64,000 nucleotides of DNA from Peribacillus muralis (GCF_001439925.1 NZ_LMBV01000004.1:275446-339445); one strand, 5' to 3'. Positions 25,539 to 35,018 are shown, numbered from the stretch's first letter. Numbers and translations are program-made. The notes: generated by a model from the letters alone, not told the origin.

Positions 25539-26996
25539 ATGGAAGCGATCAAAGAAGTAGAAACATTGAAGAATTACATCGGTGGTATGTGGGTGGAATC
25601 CGCGACATCGAAGCATGAAGAAGTGCCTAATCCAGCGACAGGGGAAGCTTTGGCGATCGTACCGCTTTCCACTAAAGAGGATGTCGATAAAGCGGTGCAA
25701 GCTGCAAATAAGGCGTATAAAGAATGGAAAAGGGTTGCTGTGCCGAAAAGGGCGCGTTTCTTATTCCGTTACCAGCAATTGTTGATCGAACATTGGGAAG
25801 AGCTTGCCAAGCTCGTTACGATTGAAAATGGAAAAAGCTACACGGAAGCATACGGGGAGGTTCAACGAGGTATTGAATGCGTGGAATTCGCTGCAGGTGC
25901 GCCTACCTTGATGATGGGGAGCCAGCTGCCTGATATTTCCCCAGGGATTGAATCGGGCATGTATCGGTACCCAATCGGGGTTGTTGCCGGAATCACGCCG
26001 TTCAATTTCCCGATGATGGTGCCATGCTGGATGTTCCCGCTTGCGATAGCTTGTGGAAATACGTTCATCTTAAAACCATCAGAACGGACTCCGCTCTTGG
26101 CGAACCGCCTTGTTGAATTATTGACGGAAGCAGGCATACCTGATGGAGTTGTCAATATTGTACACGGTGCCCACGACGTCGTGAATGGAATTTTGGAGCA
26201 TGATGATATTAAAGCGGTATCATTCGTCGGATCCCAGCCTGTTGCTGAATATGTATACAAAACGGCAGCCGCCAATAAAAAACGCGTACAGGCATTATCG
26301 GGAGCGAAAAATCACTCAATCGTCATGCCTGATGCGGACCTCGATAATGCGGTGACGAACATCACCAATGCAGCTTTCGGATCAGCCGGTGAGCGCTGCA
26401 TGGCTGCTTCGGTCGTCGTTGCCGTAGGAGAAGTGGGAGATGGGCTCGTCGAGAGATTAAAGGCTGCGGCGGATGATATTAAAATTGGCAATGGGATGGA
26501 TAAGGATGTCTTCCTCGGCCCGGTTATCCGGGATACGCATAAAAAGAGAACAGAGCAATATATTGAAATCGGGGAAAAGGAAGGGGCAACCCTCCTTCGT
26601 GATGGCAGGAATGAAGGAGATCAGGCAAGTGGCTATTACGTTGGCCCAACATTGTTCGATCATGTAAAAACAAACATGAAGGTATGGAAAGATGAAATCT
26701 TTGCCCCAGTCTTATCGATAGTTCGGGTCAATTCACTTGAAGAAGCGATTGATTTGACCAATCAATCCGAATTTGCCAATGGGGCCTGCCTCTATACGGA
26801 TAGCGCTAAGGCCATCCGGGAATTCCGCGAAGAAATTGATGCAGGGATGCTCGGGGTGAACCTTGGGGTACCGGCCCCGATGGCGTTCTTTCCATTCTCT
26901 GGCTATAAAAGTTCATTCTATGGAGACCTTCATGCCAATGGGAAGGACGGAGTGGAATTTTACACGAGAAAGAAAATGTTGACGGCAAGATACTGA
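25539..26996 (+). CDS. mmsA: CoA-acylating (methyl)malonate-semialdehyde dehydrogenase
   Basis: The 485-residue aldehyde dehydrogenase converts malonate or methylmalonate semialdehyde with NAD+ and CoA into acetyl- or propionyl-CoA and CO2. The MMSDH branch is indicated by [58 protein letters not shown] and the catalytic cysteine in [15 protein letters not shown] 25539 follows GGGAGG; upstream codons are non-coding. The next gene, 69 bases on, is an omega-aminotransferase. The pair fits breakdown of beta-alanine or 3-aminoisobutyrate. There is no iol gene nearby, so a myo-inositol role (IolA) is less likely. Confidence 0.9.
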   Translation: MEAIKEVETLKNYIGGMWVESATSKHEEVPNPATGEALAIVPLSTKEDVDKAVQAANKAYKEWKRVAVPKRARFLFRYQQLLIEHWEELAKLVTIENGKSYTEAYGEVQRGIECVEFAAGAPTLMMGSQLPDISPGIESGMYRYPIGVVAGITPFNFPMMVPCWMFPLAIACGNTFILKPSERTPLLANRLVELLTEAGIPDGVVNIVHGAHDVVNGILEHDDIKAVSFVGSQPVAEYVYKTAAANKKRVQALSGAKNHSIVMPDADLDNAVTNITNAAFGSAGERCMAASVVVAVGEVGDGLVERLKAAADDIKIGNGMDKDVFLGPVIRDTHKKRTEQYIEIGEKEGATLLRDGRNEGDQASGYYVGPTLFDHVKTNMKVWKDEIFAPVLSIVRVNSLEEAIDLTNQSEFANGACLYTDSAKAIREFREEIDAGMLGVNLGVPAPMAFFPFSGYKSSFYGDLHANGKDGVEFYTRKKMLTARY

Positions 26997-27065
26997 TACG
27001 GTTAATAGGGTCGACGCCATATGTGCTCGGCCCCCTTTAGACATCATTTAGGAGGGGTGTGTCTT

Positions 27066-28406
27066 ATGCAGGTTGAAAAACAAGGTCAGGATATCAAGAC
27101 AATGGATAAAAAATACGTATGGCACCATATGAAAGGGGCCGACCCGAACCAAGGGACAATGGTGATCCAAAAGGGGCAGGGCGCGTGGATAACGGATGTG
27201 GATGGGAATCGTTATTTGGATGGGATGTCCGGTTTATGGTGTGTCAACGTTGGCTATGGACGCAGTGAACTGGCTGAAGCAGCCTACGAGCAGCTAAAGG
27301 AGCTTCCTTATGCCCCTTTAACGAACAGTCACATCCCAGCCATTAAGTTGGCCGGTAAGTTGAATGAGTGGCTTGGTGGAGATTATGTGATCTTCTTTTC
27401 TAACAGTGGATCGGAAGCGAATGAAATCGCTTTTAAAATCGCTCGGCAGTACCACCTGCAAAAAGGTGAACATGGCCGTTATAAATTCATCTCCCGTTAC
27501 CGCGGCTATCACGGCAATTCAATGGGAGCCTTGGCTGCAACCGGTCAGGCACAACGGAAGTATAAGTATGAACCACTTGCACCTGGATTCCTCCATGTGC
27601 CTCCGCCTGATTCCTACCGAAACCCGGAGGATGAAAGCGGAGAAAAAAGTGCATCGGAAATTGAACGTACAATTACGTGGGAGTTAAGCGAGACTGTGGC
27701 AGCGGTGATCATGGAACCGATCATTACTGGGGGCGGAATTCTGATGCCGCCTGATGGATATATGAAGCGTGTCAAGGAAATTTGTGAAAAAAACGGTGTG
27801 CTTCTTATTTCCGATGAGGTCATTTGCGGGTTTGGGCGTACGGGCAAGAAATTCGGATTCATGAACTATGATGTAAAACCGGATATCATAACGATGGCAA
27901 AAGGCATTACCAGCGCTTACCTGCCTTTATCGGCGACCGCGGTAAAACGGGAAATATATGAAGCGTACGTCGGTTCGGATGATTATGATCGATTGCGCCA
28001 TGTGAATACCTTCGGAGGCAATCCCGCCGCCTGTGCCCTGGCCCTGAAGAATTTGGAAATATATGAAGATGAGAAACTTATCGAGCGTTCAAAAGAGTTA
28101 GGACTTCGCTTTCTGAAAGAGCTAGAAGAAATTAAAGCACATCCCAATGTTGGAGATGTACGTGGTAAAGGTTTATTGGTAGGCATCGAGCTTGTTGAAG
28201 ATAAACAGACAAAACAACCGATTGCCCTTTCGAAAATCAATAATGTGATAGCATCCTGCAAGGTAAAGGGGCTGATCATTGGCAAAAATGGCGATACGGT
28301 TGCAGGTTTCAATAATATCCTCACACTTGCTCCGCCGCTCAGTATTACTGAAGAGGATTTTTCCTTCATCGTGTCAACGGTAAAGAGTACTTTAGCTGAA
28401 CTTTAA
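27066..28406 (+). CDS. Class III (omega) aminotransferase
   Basis: The 446-residue PLP enzyme is in the aspartate aminotransferase superfamily, class III. Clear blocks are GSWITDVDGN-like GAWITDVDGNRYLDGMSGLW, FSNSGSEANEIAFKIARQYH (PLP phosphate site), ISDEVICGFGRTGKKFG (PLP aspartate) and ITMAKGITSAYLPLSA (Schiff-base lysine). Relatives include beta-alanine:pyruvate and 3-aminoisobutyrate aminotransferases. It should feed semialdehyde to the MmsA enzyme encoded just upstream. ATG 27066 has AGGAGGGG upstream; the first 15 in-frame codons before it are not needed. A terminator follows at 28448. Confidence 0.88.
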   Translation: MQVEKQGQDIKTMDKKYVWHHMKGADPNQGTMVIQKGQGAWITDVDGNRYLDGMSGLWCVNVGYGRSELAEAAYEQLKELPYAPLTNSHIPAIKLAGKLNEWLGGDYVIFFSNSGSEANEIAFKIARQYHLQKGEHGRYKFISRYRGYHGNSMGALAATGQAQRKYKYEPLAPGFLHVPPPDSYRNPEDESGEKSASEIERTITWELSETVAAVIMEPIITGGGILMPPDGYMKRVKEICEKNGVLLISDEVICGFGRTGKKFGFMNYDVKPDIITMAKGITSAYLPLSATAVKREIYEAYVGSDDYDRLRHVNTFGGNPAACALALKNLEIYEDEKLIERSKELGLRFLKELEEIKAHPNVGDVRGKGLLVGIELVEDKQTKQPIALSKINNVIASCKVKGLIIGKNGDTVAGFNNILTLAPPLSITEEDFSFIVSTVKSTLAEL

Positions 28407-28447
28407 AAAAGAAGAACGCTCCACCCCAAGTTGAATTTTCAGTGAAG

Positions 28448-28475
28448 GCACCGTTAATCATGTAACGGTGCTTTT
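28448..28475 (+). terminator. Terminator after the mmsA-aminotransferase pair
   Basis: GCACCGTTA (28448-28456) and TAACGGTGC (28463-28471) form a perfect stem followed by TTTT. Confidence 0.85.
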
Positions 28476-28701
28476 AGCCTTGTCCGATAAGCGGGATCAT
28501 TTGATTAATCGTTGATCTGTAAAACCTGCGATGACTTTGAACCTTATTTATACGAAACGACTTTGCAATTGATAACGAGAATTGGAACCGTTTTCCTTGC
28601 ATAGTGTTCAAGGATGTTTGAAAATGGAAGGATGATGATTGATCGAATGTTTATCGATTTTTGTATCGTCAATATTATCCGCAAAAAAAGAGGTGTGGGA
28701 G

Positions 28702-29316
28702 ATGAAAAGTGAAGATATAACGAAAAAACTCATGGTGCATATCCCTGAAATTTTAGGGAGTGGGAATTTTTCAAAGTATGCGGTATTGGTGCCGTTAATC
28801 GAAAAAGAAGATGGGATGCACGTTCTCTTTGAAGAGCGCTCGCACAAATTAAGGAGGCAGCCCGGCGATATTTGTTTTCCCGGCGGAAAAATAGACAAGT
28901 TGGATCAGGATGAGCAGGCGGCAGCCCTTAGGGAAACGAATGAGGAGCTTGGATTAGGGGAAGAGGATATCGCTCATGTTTTTCCGATTGATTATTTGGT
29001 ATCTCCATTCGGGATGATTGTGTATCCCTTTGCAGGAATAGTCCGTAACCATCAGCACATCATGCCTAATCCAGCTGAGGTGGAAACCACCTTCACTGTA
29101 CCGCTTTCGTATTTTATGGAAAAACCTCCGGAGATATATTATGTGCAATATAAAATTGAACCGCATGAAAACTTCCCCCACGAGTTAATCGTTGGCGGGG
29201 AAAATTATAAGTGGCAGCCAAAACAGATGGAAGAGTATTTTTACATATATAACGATCGGGTCATCTGGGGAATGACAGCGAAAATCCTTACCCATTTTAT
29301 TGATATTCTGCGTTAG
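28702..29316 (+). CDS. Nudix hydrolase, CoA pyrophosphatase-like
   Basis: The 204-residue Nudix enzyme has the CoA-pyrophosphatase signature region: RRQPGDICFPGGKIDKLDQ upstream of the Nudix box AALRETNEELGL (metal-binding REtNEE). This matches the YeaB/NudL family, which hydrolyses CoA or oxidised CoA to phosphopantetheine and 3',5'-ADP. GAGGTGTGGGAG precedes ATG 28702. An in-frame TTG at 28639 would add 21 residues. It precedes the nuclease gene by 93 bases, with no terminator seen between them. Confidence 0.88.
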   Translation: MKSEDITKKLMVHIPEILGSGNFSKYAVLVPLIEKEDGMHVLFEERSHKLRRQPGDICFPGGKIDKLDQDEQAAALRETNEELGLGEEDIAHVFPIDYLVSPFGMIVYPFAGIVRNHQHIMPNPAEVETTFTVPLSYFMEKPPEIYYVQYKIEPHENFPHELIVGGENYKWQPKQMEEYFYIYNDRVIWGMTAKILTHFIDILR

Positions 29317-29409
29317 ACCCTTCTAAAGCACCTTTTTTTATCCAATCAATTCAATTAAACTTAATTTACGGAAGAGATGGGTTTTAATAGAATCGGGAGG
29401 GATGAGTGG

Positions 29410-30201
29410 ATGAAGAATAGTTTTGAAGTGCTTGAAGAGGAACGCGTAATGGCCATGGCTGCACTTGTGGAATTCAGTGAAAATCGCGAATACTACGACC
29501 CAATCAAAGATCAGGAAATGAAGAAAGCGTACTATCAAGATGATTCCTTAAGCCGGGAGGGACTGAGGGATCTACTGGAATCGACTCATAAAAACCAGCT
29601 GAACTATTCACCGCATCGTCATGTTTACCCTTGGGTGGATTTACAGGAAAATGGAAAGTTGAAGAGTCTGTATTCCGGAAAAGGGATGGATCCCATTAAA
29701 GTCATCGAGGAAGATATCCGTATACTGGAAGTGTTGTCAAGCCAATCCGAAAAACTAGAGAACATGCTCGTCAATTGTGAACATGTCGTACCTCAATCGT
29801 GGTTCGATAAAAAAGAACCGATGAGGGGGGACCTGCATCACCTGTTTGCCTGTGAACCAAGCTGTAACAGCAGCAGAGGCAACTACCCCTACCATGATTT
29901 TGAGGATTATATCCCAGAAGTGGGAGCTGCCGGTATTAAAGCAGGTTGCGGCAAATCGGAAGAAGGTAAATTCGAACCTGAATATGGCAAGGGAATTGCA
30001 GCAAGGGCAACGATGTATTTTTCACTAAGATATGAAGGAATCATCAATAGCGGCCATGTGGACATGGCACTACTGTTGGAGTGGCATCGGCTATTTCCGG
30101 TCAGTACGTATGAAAAACATAGAAACCAAGCCATTCAGGAACTCCAGGGTAATCGAAACCCATTCATAGACTTTCCCGAAATGGCCGAGAAATGGTTATA
30201 A
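29410..30201 (+). CDS. Endonuclease I family nuclease without signal peptide
   Basis: The 263-residue protein matches the endonuclease I / extracellular RNase family (EndA, Bacillus BsnA): NCEHVVPQSWF carries the catalytic His (beta-beta-alpha metal finger), followed by MRGDLHHLFACEPSCNSSRG and the metal-site Asn. Known relatives are usually secreted and non-specific for RNA or DNA. Here the chain begins MKNSFEVLEEERVMAMAALV, with no signal peptide, so the enzyme should stay in the cytoplasm or exit by another route. ATG 29410 has GGGAGG eight bases upstream, and I see no upstream secretion signal in frame. It ends at a shared bidirectional terminator. Confidence 0.85.
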   Translation: MKNSFEVLEEERVMAMAALVEFSENREYYDPIKDQEMKKAYYQDDSLSREGLRDLLESTHKNQLNYSPHRHVYPWVDLQENGKLKSLYSGKGMDPIKVIEEDIRILEVLSSQSEKLENMLVNCEHVVPQSWFDKKEPMRGDLHHLFACEPSCNSSRGNYPYHDFEDYIPEVGAAGIKAGCGKSEEGKFEPEYGKGIAARATMYFSLRYEGIINSGHVDMALLLEWHRLFPVSTYEKHRNQAIQELQGNRNPFIDFPEMAEKWL

Positions 30202-30213
30202 AGGTAGGATAAT

Positions 30214-30251
30214 AAAAAAGGATGGAAGCTATAGAAGCTTCCATCCTTTTT
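30214..30251. terminator. Bidirectional terminator between convergent genes
   Basis: AAAAAGGATGGAAGC and GCTTCCATCCTTTTT form a perfect 15-bp stem with A and T tracts on both sides. It serves the nuclease gene (+) and pgl (-). Confidence 0.92.
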
Positions 30252-30264
30252 GTAGATGATAGAA

Positions 30265-31317
30265 TTAAAGAAATTTTACGCAAACGGGAAAGGGAACTTT
30301 AATATCCTTTTGCAAAAGAGTTAATCTTCCCGTATTTTCATTCCTTGAATATAGGGTCAGGCTCCCAGATTGTTCATTGGAAGCAATCAAAAATCTCCCG
30401 CTAGGGTCCATTGAAAAATCACGTGGCCAGTGCCCTTCCGTAGAAACGAGTTCGACAAAGGATAGCTGACCGCTCTCTTGGTCAACTTCATATACGGCTA
30501 TACTGTCATGCCCGCGGTTTGCGGCATATACGAACCGGCCGTCATCAGAAATATGAATCGCGCTTCCTTGGTTGTTTTCCTTGAAATCATCTGGGGTGCT
30601 CCGAACCGTTTGTAATTCAGAAAAATGGCCGGTTTGGTCATCGAAGCTTAACACGATGACTTCGGGCACAAGCTCTGCCATCACATACGCGAATTTTCCA
30701 TTAGGATGGAACGTTAAGTGCCTTGGTCCGCTGCCGGGAGCGACTGATAGGCTGTTTACTTCTTCCGGTACTCCATTATGTATTTTATAAGTGATCACTT
30801 TATCAATTCCGAGATCGACTACAGCAATGTAACGTTCATCTGGTGTGAAGCCTGCGAAGTGGGTGTGTGCCTTTTCCTGACGCTCCTCATTCGGTCCACG
30901 GCCTTCGTGACGAATGGTGGATGATAGAGACAGGGGAATCGCATCGGACTGGAGCTGGTATGTTTCGATTAGCCCGTCTCCATAATTGGAAGTGATCAAA
31001 ACTTCTTTCTTGCTGTCGACACTGATATGACAGGAAGAACCATTGGGTGTAAGCTGTTTGCCAAGGTACGTCAGCTCGCCTGAATCTCCAGTAATGGAAT
31101 AGGCAGCGACCCCGCCGCTTCCAGCTTCTTTTAAGATGGCGTATAAATTCTTTTTGTCCTCGCTGATCGTAACATAAGTTGGATCGGTCAATTCGGCTGC
31201 CAGGACCGGTGTGCTGAGTGTCCCCTCTGCAGTATCTAATGTAAAGCGGTATATGCCTTTGCTGTCGCCTTTTGTGTACGTTCCGATATATCCGATGATC
31301 TGTTGATCATTCACCAT
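30265..31317 (-). CDS. pgl: 6-phosphogluconolactonase-type seven-bladed beta-propeller lactonase
   Basis: The 350-residue lactonase of the YkgB/Pgl family hydrolyses 6-phosphogluconolactone in the oxidative pentose phosphate pathway. Typical features are YIGTYTKGDSKGIYRF at the start, repeated propeller blades, HTHFAGFTPDERYIAVVDLG (catalytic-region His), GSGPRHLTFHPNGKFAYVM and GHWPRDFSMDPSGRFLIASN. ATG 31317 follows GGAGGGG; 15 upstream codons are in frame but lie beyond the ribosome site. It is monocistronic and ends at the shared terminator. Confidence 0.9.
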   Translation of the reverse strand: MVNDQQIIGYIGTYTKGDSKGIYRFTLDTAEGTLSTPVLAAELTDPTYVTISEDKKNLYAILKEAGSGGVAAYSITGDSGELTYLGKQLTPNGSSCHISVDSKKEVLITSNYGDGLIETYQLQSDAIPLSLSSTIRHEGRGPNEERQEKAHTHFAGFTPDERYIAVVDLGIDKVITYKIHNGVPEEVNSLSVAPGSGPRHLTFHPNGKFAYVMAELVPEVIVLSFDDQTGHFSELQTVRSTPDDFKENNQGSAIHISDDGRFVYAANRGHDSIAVYEVDQESGQLSFVELVSTEGHWPRDFSMDPSGRFLIASNEQSGSLTLYSRNENTGRLTLLQKDIKVPFPVCVKFL

Positions 31318-31422
31318 ATAAATCCCCTCCATGAGTTTTTTGTTTATACTGTATTTTAACATAGATGGAACCCAATATTCTTTGCAGAGATCTTATTATG
31401 TTGGAAGCCCTTTTTTGTCCAG

Positions 31423-31475
31423 AAAAAAACCCCGACTAAGGGGACAAGTCATCCTAGCAGGGGGGGGATGTCTTT
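31423..31475 (-). terminator. Possible terminator of guaD
   Basis: On the minus strand CCCC-TTAGTC-GGGG is followed by seven T residues. A second pairing, CATCC/GGATG, spans an eight-G run just upstream. The stem is short, so this is tentative. Confidence 0.4.
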
Positions 31476-31563
31476 TTTACGTAATACAAACCCGCAGTTA
31501 GTTCAAGAAAAAATGAAGCGAATGGCGATTTGTCCTTTTGATGATCGACATTCATCTTGCTGG

Positions 31564-32031
31564 TTAGTAGTTCACTCTTTCATTATAAGCCTGCCATGCC
31601 TGAAACGGTGAATCGTGTCCGGTACAAGACAATTTATCCATTTTAATGGTGCGCTTTTCGAATGGTAAGGAAAGTTCTTGGTAAATAAAGTGATCATCAA
31701 AACCGATGAGTCCGGCCTCTTCTTTCGTGCTTGCAAAGTAAATCGCTCTTGGGCGTGCCCAATAAATGGCTCCAATGCACATCGGGCAAGGCTCACAGCT
31801 TGTATAGACATCACAATCTGTTAGCTGGAAGGATTGTAGGTTTCGGCAAGCATCACGGATGGCTTGCACTTCGGCGTGAGCTGTTGGATCTTTGGCTGTC
31901 GTCACATTATTGCATCCTTTTCCGATAACTGTACCATCTTTTACGATAATCGCGCCAAACGGTCCTCCATTCTTCGTCAATACATTTTCATGTGCAAGTC
32001 GAATCGCCATCTCCATGAATTTTACGTCCAT
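31564..32031 (-). CDS. guaD: Guanine deaminase (CDA fold)
   Basis: The 155-residue enzyme of the cytidine/deoxycytidylate deaminase fold closely follows Bacillus GuaD. It has GGPFGAIIVKDGTVI, the zinc and catalytic motif PTAHAEVQAIR (His, Glu), the zinc cysteines in SCEPCPMCIGAIYWARP, and the C-terminal SPFQAWQAY lid. It converts guanine to xanthine and ammonia in purine salvage. ATG 32031 has AAGGGG upstream; a GTG three codons earlier is less likely. It is monocistronic. No purine riboswitch is seen in the leader. Confidence 0.93.
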   Translation of the reverse strand: MDVKFMEMAIRLAHENVLTKNGGPFGAIIVKDGTVIGKGCNNVTTAKDPTAHAEVQAIRDACRNLQSFQLTDCDVYTSCEPCPMCIGAIYWARPRAIYFASTKEEAGLIGFDDHFIYQELSLPFEKRTIKMDKLSCTGHDSPFQAWQAYNERVNY

Positions 32032-32040
32032 ATTAAACAC

Positions 32041-32491
32041 CCCTTAATCAGTTTATAAACAAAAAAGGTTTGATGGTACATTACGTTTGTAAAATAAAAA
32101 ATATACCACATCCAGAGTGATATGGTAGTTTTTTGAAAATATTTTTCGTGAAGATTGTTGTTTTTAAAACGCAACTATTTTCGGTTGATTGGAGCGAAAA
32201 TCAACCACACTGCATTATTTGGTGATTAGCAACAATGTATGCGAAAACAGCTTTGGAAATAAAGGATAAATAATTAATGTTAGAACCTATAACATTGAAC
32301 GAAGCTCCTTAAGTAAGGTAAATCAGAATTGTTGCACTCCACAATATGCCTTCGGTTCAAAGGTTGAGTCGTTTGCTTCACGATTGTAAAATGGTTTAGC
32401 AATTTGTCGGAACGTAAGGGTATTGCTTTTTTAATTTTTCGAGCTGGTATATACTTTTCAAATGCCTTGTATTTAATTGGGGAGGGATTTT
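32041..32491. other. Intergenic region upstream of guaD and the unknown gene
   Basis: AT-rich DNA with two hairpins: TACCACATC/GATATGGTA followed by GTTTTTTG (32104-32136), a + strand terminator-like element with no obvious upstream + strand gene, and GGTTGATT/AATCAACC (32183-32206). The second overlaps an alternative TTTTCG/CGAAAA pairing. No gene is supported. GGGGAGG at 32480-32486 is the ribosome site for the next gene. Confidence 0.4.
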
Positions 32492-32902
32492 ATGTTTCAG
32501 TCAAAAATTAAACTATCCAATTCTGCAAAGATTGAAGCTATTTTAAGGGGAATCGTCAGCAGGAACTATGAAGAAGCACGAAAGGAAAAACTTCTCTTAT
32601 GCATGGAATGTGGAGACGTGGATCTATATATCGCTTCCTCCAATAATGATGAGCTCCAAGATGCGATTAATGAAAACTTCGAATTTGATCAATATGGCGA
32701 AATCATAAAGCAGGAAGACCATCAGGAATTGATGGATGATTTATACGATTATTTCCTGATCCTGCATAAGGAAAGTGATATGTTTGATTTTTTTCCAGTT
32801 GGACCCTATGAGGTGGCAGGGGAAGAACGTGAATCGGAAACGGATATGCTAGCGCCAAGAGGCCTATTTTCAGCACCGTTCGAAGATGCTATGAAGGAAT
32901 GA
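32492..32902 (+). CDS. Conserved-looking protein of unknown function
   Basis: I do not recognise this 136-residue protein. It is acidic, with no signal peptide or membrane segment. It starts FQSKIKLSNSAKIEAILRGI, has a CMECGD motif near residue 37, a helix-prone EDHQELMDDLYDYFLILHKE segment, and a Pro/Gly-rich tail. GGGGAGG lies five bases before ATG 32492, and a strong terminator follows the stop, so it is a real monocistronic gene. A CxxC pair is absent (only CMEC), so a zinc site is doubtful. Confidence 0.75.
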   Translation: MFQSKIKLSNSAKIEAILRGIVSRNYEEARKEKLLLCMECGDVDLYIASSNNDELQDAINENFEFDQYGEIIKQEDHQELMDDLYDYFLILHKESDMFDFFPVGPYEVAGEERESETDMLAPRGLFSAPFEDAMKE

Positions 32903-32903
32903 G

Positions 32904-32930
32904 AAAGACAGCAGAAGCTGTCTTTTTTTT
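32904..32930 (+). terminator. Terminator after the unknown gene
   Basis: AAAGACAGC (32904-32912) and GCTGTCTTT (32917-32925) form a perfect stem with a 4-nt loop and eight T residues. Confidence 0.92.
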
Positions 32931-33327
32931 GCGTTCTTAATAACTAGTGCAAATACAAATTATTTATGGGAAATAAATACACTGGGAAACCATTTTATAT
33001 ATGCACGTTTTATGGGATATGGCAATAGTATCATGAAATATAATAACATTTTTAACAAATTAAAGTTTATATGGTAATTTTAAGTAGCATTAGATATAAT
33101 AAAATTGTGAATATTGAATATATTATTTAAATTACTAGATTAAAATAACAATAAATCAGCTATTTTTAACAATTGCTAGAGATGAAATGGGAAATAATGC
33201 GGAAAGGGCTTATGGTAAGGACAGGCAATGAAGATGAATTCAAGCGTGATATATGTAAGGGTGCTAATGAATACATAAAGAATTCTGATTATTATAAACT
33301 ATTACAATTGTCGCAGGGAGGCTAATT
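32931..33327. other. AT-rich leader of the glutamine transport operon
   Basis: Nearly 400 bases of very AT-rich DNA with a TATAAT at 33095-33100 that may be the -10 element of glnQ, although no good -35 is at 16-18 bases. GGGAGG at 33316-33321 is the glnQ ribosome site. No gene, and no clear TnrA or CodY site, is seen. Confidence 0.4.
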
Positions 33328-34056
33328 ATGATTGTTTTTGATGGAGTGAATAAGTATTTTGGTGATTTTCATGTGTTGAAAGAAATCGATCTGACAATCA
33401 ACAAAGGAGAGGTGGTCGTGGTCATCGGACCGTCCGGCTCAGGAAAAAGCACCTTGCTGCGATGCATCAATCGCCTAGAGACGATTTCAGGCGGTTCACT
33501 TTCCATTAATGGTTTAAATGTTGCCGATAAAAAAACGGACATAAACAAACTGCGCCGCAATATCGGTATGGTCTTCCAGCATTTTTATTTGTATCCTCAT
33601 AAAACCGTGCTTGAGAATATCATGCTTGCCCCTAGGAAGGTTTTGGGACAATCCGAAGCGGAAGCGAAAAAGATTGCCCTTAAATATTTGGAGAAAGTGG
33701 GGATAGGAGATAAAGCGAATTCATTTCCTTCCCAGCTTTCAGGTGGACAGCAGCAGCGGGTTGCCATTGCTAGAGGTTTGGCAATGGGACCGGAAATCAT
33801 GCTGTTTGATGAACCGACCTCAGCCTTGGATCCAGAAATGATCGGCGAGGTATTGGATGTAATGAAGGCCCTTGCTCATGAAGGGATGACGATGGTGGTG
33901 GTCACCCACGAAATGGGGTTTGCCCGTGAAGTGGCAGATCGAATCGTATTCATGGACGAAGGCAAAATCTTGGAAGAGGCAACACCGGCTGAGTTTTACG
34001 CCAATCCTCGTGAGGAGAGGGCTCGTTTATTCCTTAGCCGTATATTAAATCATTAA
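33328..34056 (+). CDS. glnQ: Polar amino-acid (glutamine) ABC transporter ATP-binding protein
   Basis: The 242-residue ATPase has Walker [20 protein letters not shown]-loop [14 protein letters not shown], signature [15 protein letters not shown], Walker [16 protein letters not shown] and H-loop VVTHEMGF. Length and sequence are typical of the GlnQ/HisP family. It is first in a four-gene operon in the order glnQ-glnH-glnM-glnP, as in Bacillus subtilis, which supports glutamine or a related polar amino acid as substrate. Confidence 0.92.
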   Translation: MIVFDGVNKYFGDFHVLKEIDLTINKGEVVVVIGPSGSGKSTLLRCINRLETISGGSLSINGLNVADKKTDINKLRRNIGMVFQHFYLYPHKTVLENIMLAPRKVLGQSEAEAKKIALKYLEKVGIGDKANSFPSQLSGGQQQRVAIARGLAMGPEIMLFDEPTSALDPEMIGEVLDVMKALAHEGMTMVVVTHEMGFAREVADRIVFMDEGKILEEATPAEFYANPREERARLFLSRILNH

Positions 34057-34079
34057 ATTAGAAAACAGGGGTGATTCAC

Positions 34080-34907
34080 ATGTTGAAGAAAAAGAAATGG
34101 GTGAAGCTTTCTTTGCTATCGTTACTCGCTGTCATCTTATTAGCAGGATGCAGCTCTGGCAAGGATGCTGACAAGGGTAAGGAAGACGGAAGCAAAGGCA
34201 AAGATACCGATGTCCTTACACAGGTGAAGGAAAAGGATGAGATTGTGTTTGGTGTCAAAAATGATACAAGATTATTCGGCTTGAAAAACCCTAGTACTGG
34301 TGAAGTTGAAGGGTTTGATATTGATATCGCGAAAGCTCTTGCAGCTGAAATTCTGGGTGATGAGAATAAAGTCAAGTTTAAGGAAGTGACTTCAAAAACA
34401 AGGATGGCATTGTTGAATAATGGAGATATCGATGCAATTGTAGCAACGATGACAATCACCGAAGATCGCAAAAAAGAAGTCGACTTCACGGATGTCTATT
34501 TCGATGCTGGACAATCTTTGTTAGTCAAAAAGGGCAGCGATGTCAAGGGTATTGATAGTTTAAAAGGAAAAAAGGTATTGGCCGTCAAGGGCTCTACTTC
34601 TTCCATAAATATTCGTGAAAAAGCTCCTGAAGCCCAAGTGCTAGAATTCGAAAACTATTCCGAAGCGTTCGCTGCACTTAAATCCGGACAAGGGGATGCA
34701 TTGACTACGGATGATTCCATCCTTTATGGTATGGCGGATGAAGATCCAAGTTATGAACTTGTTGGCGGTACATTTACGGAAGAGCCTTATGGTATTGCTG
34801 TTAAAAAAGGTAATGAAGATTTTGTTGCCGAATTGAATAAAGCACTTAAAACACTTAAAGATTCAGGCAAGTACGAGGAGATCCATGATAAATGGATTAA
34901 ACACTAA
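34080..34907 (+). CDS. glnH: Glutamine ABC transporter substrate-binding lipoprotein
   Basis: The 275-residue SBP family 3 lipoprotein has the lipobox LLAGC near residue 22, a charged linker, and a bilobed binding domain. The amino-acid-binding features are GFDIDIAKALAAEILG, SKTRMALLNNGDIDAIVATM (ligand Arg) and TITEDRKKEVDFTDVYFDAG. It delivers substrate to GlnMP. ATG 34080 lies eight bases after GGGGTG. A hairpin follows (34974-34994), so it may be made in excess over the permeases. Confidence 0.92.
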   Translation: MLKKKKWVKLSLLSLLAVILLAGCSSGKDADKGKEDGSKGKDTDVLTQVKEKDEIVFGVKNDTRLFGLKNPSTGEVEGFDIDIAKALAAEILGDENKVKFKEVTSKTRMALLNNGDIDAIVATMTITEDRKKEVDFTDVYFDAGQSLLVKKGSDVKGIDSLKGKKVLAVKGSTSSINIREKAPEAQVLEFENYSEAFAALKSGQGDALTTDDSILYGMADEDPSYELVGGTFTEEPYGIAVKKGNEDFVAELNKALKTLKDSGKYEEIHDKWIKH

Positions 34908-34973
34908 TGCCATTTTTCTGAAAATATGTAGGGTAGATGGACTTACCTTACATTTGTACATTTTTTTCTGTCG

Positions 34974-34994
34974 GGATGAGCGAATTGCTCATCC
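34974..34994 (+). terminator. Intra-operon hairpin after glnH
   Basis: GGATGAGC (34974-34981) and GCTCATCC (34987-34994) form a perfect 8-bp stem. The following TTACT is only weakly T-rich, so this fits attenuation or mRNA 3'-end protection rather than full termination. Confidence 0.55.
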
Positions 34995-35018
34995 TTACTA
35001 GTTAAAGGAGTGAATGTC

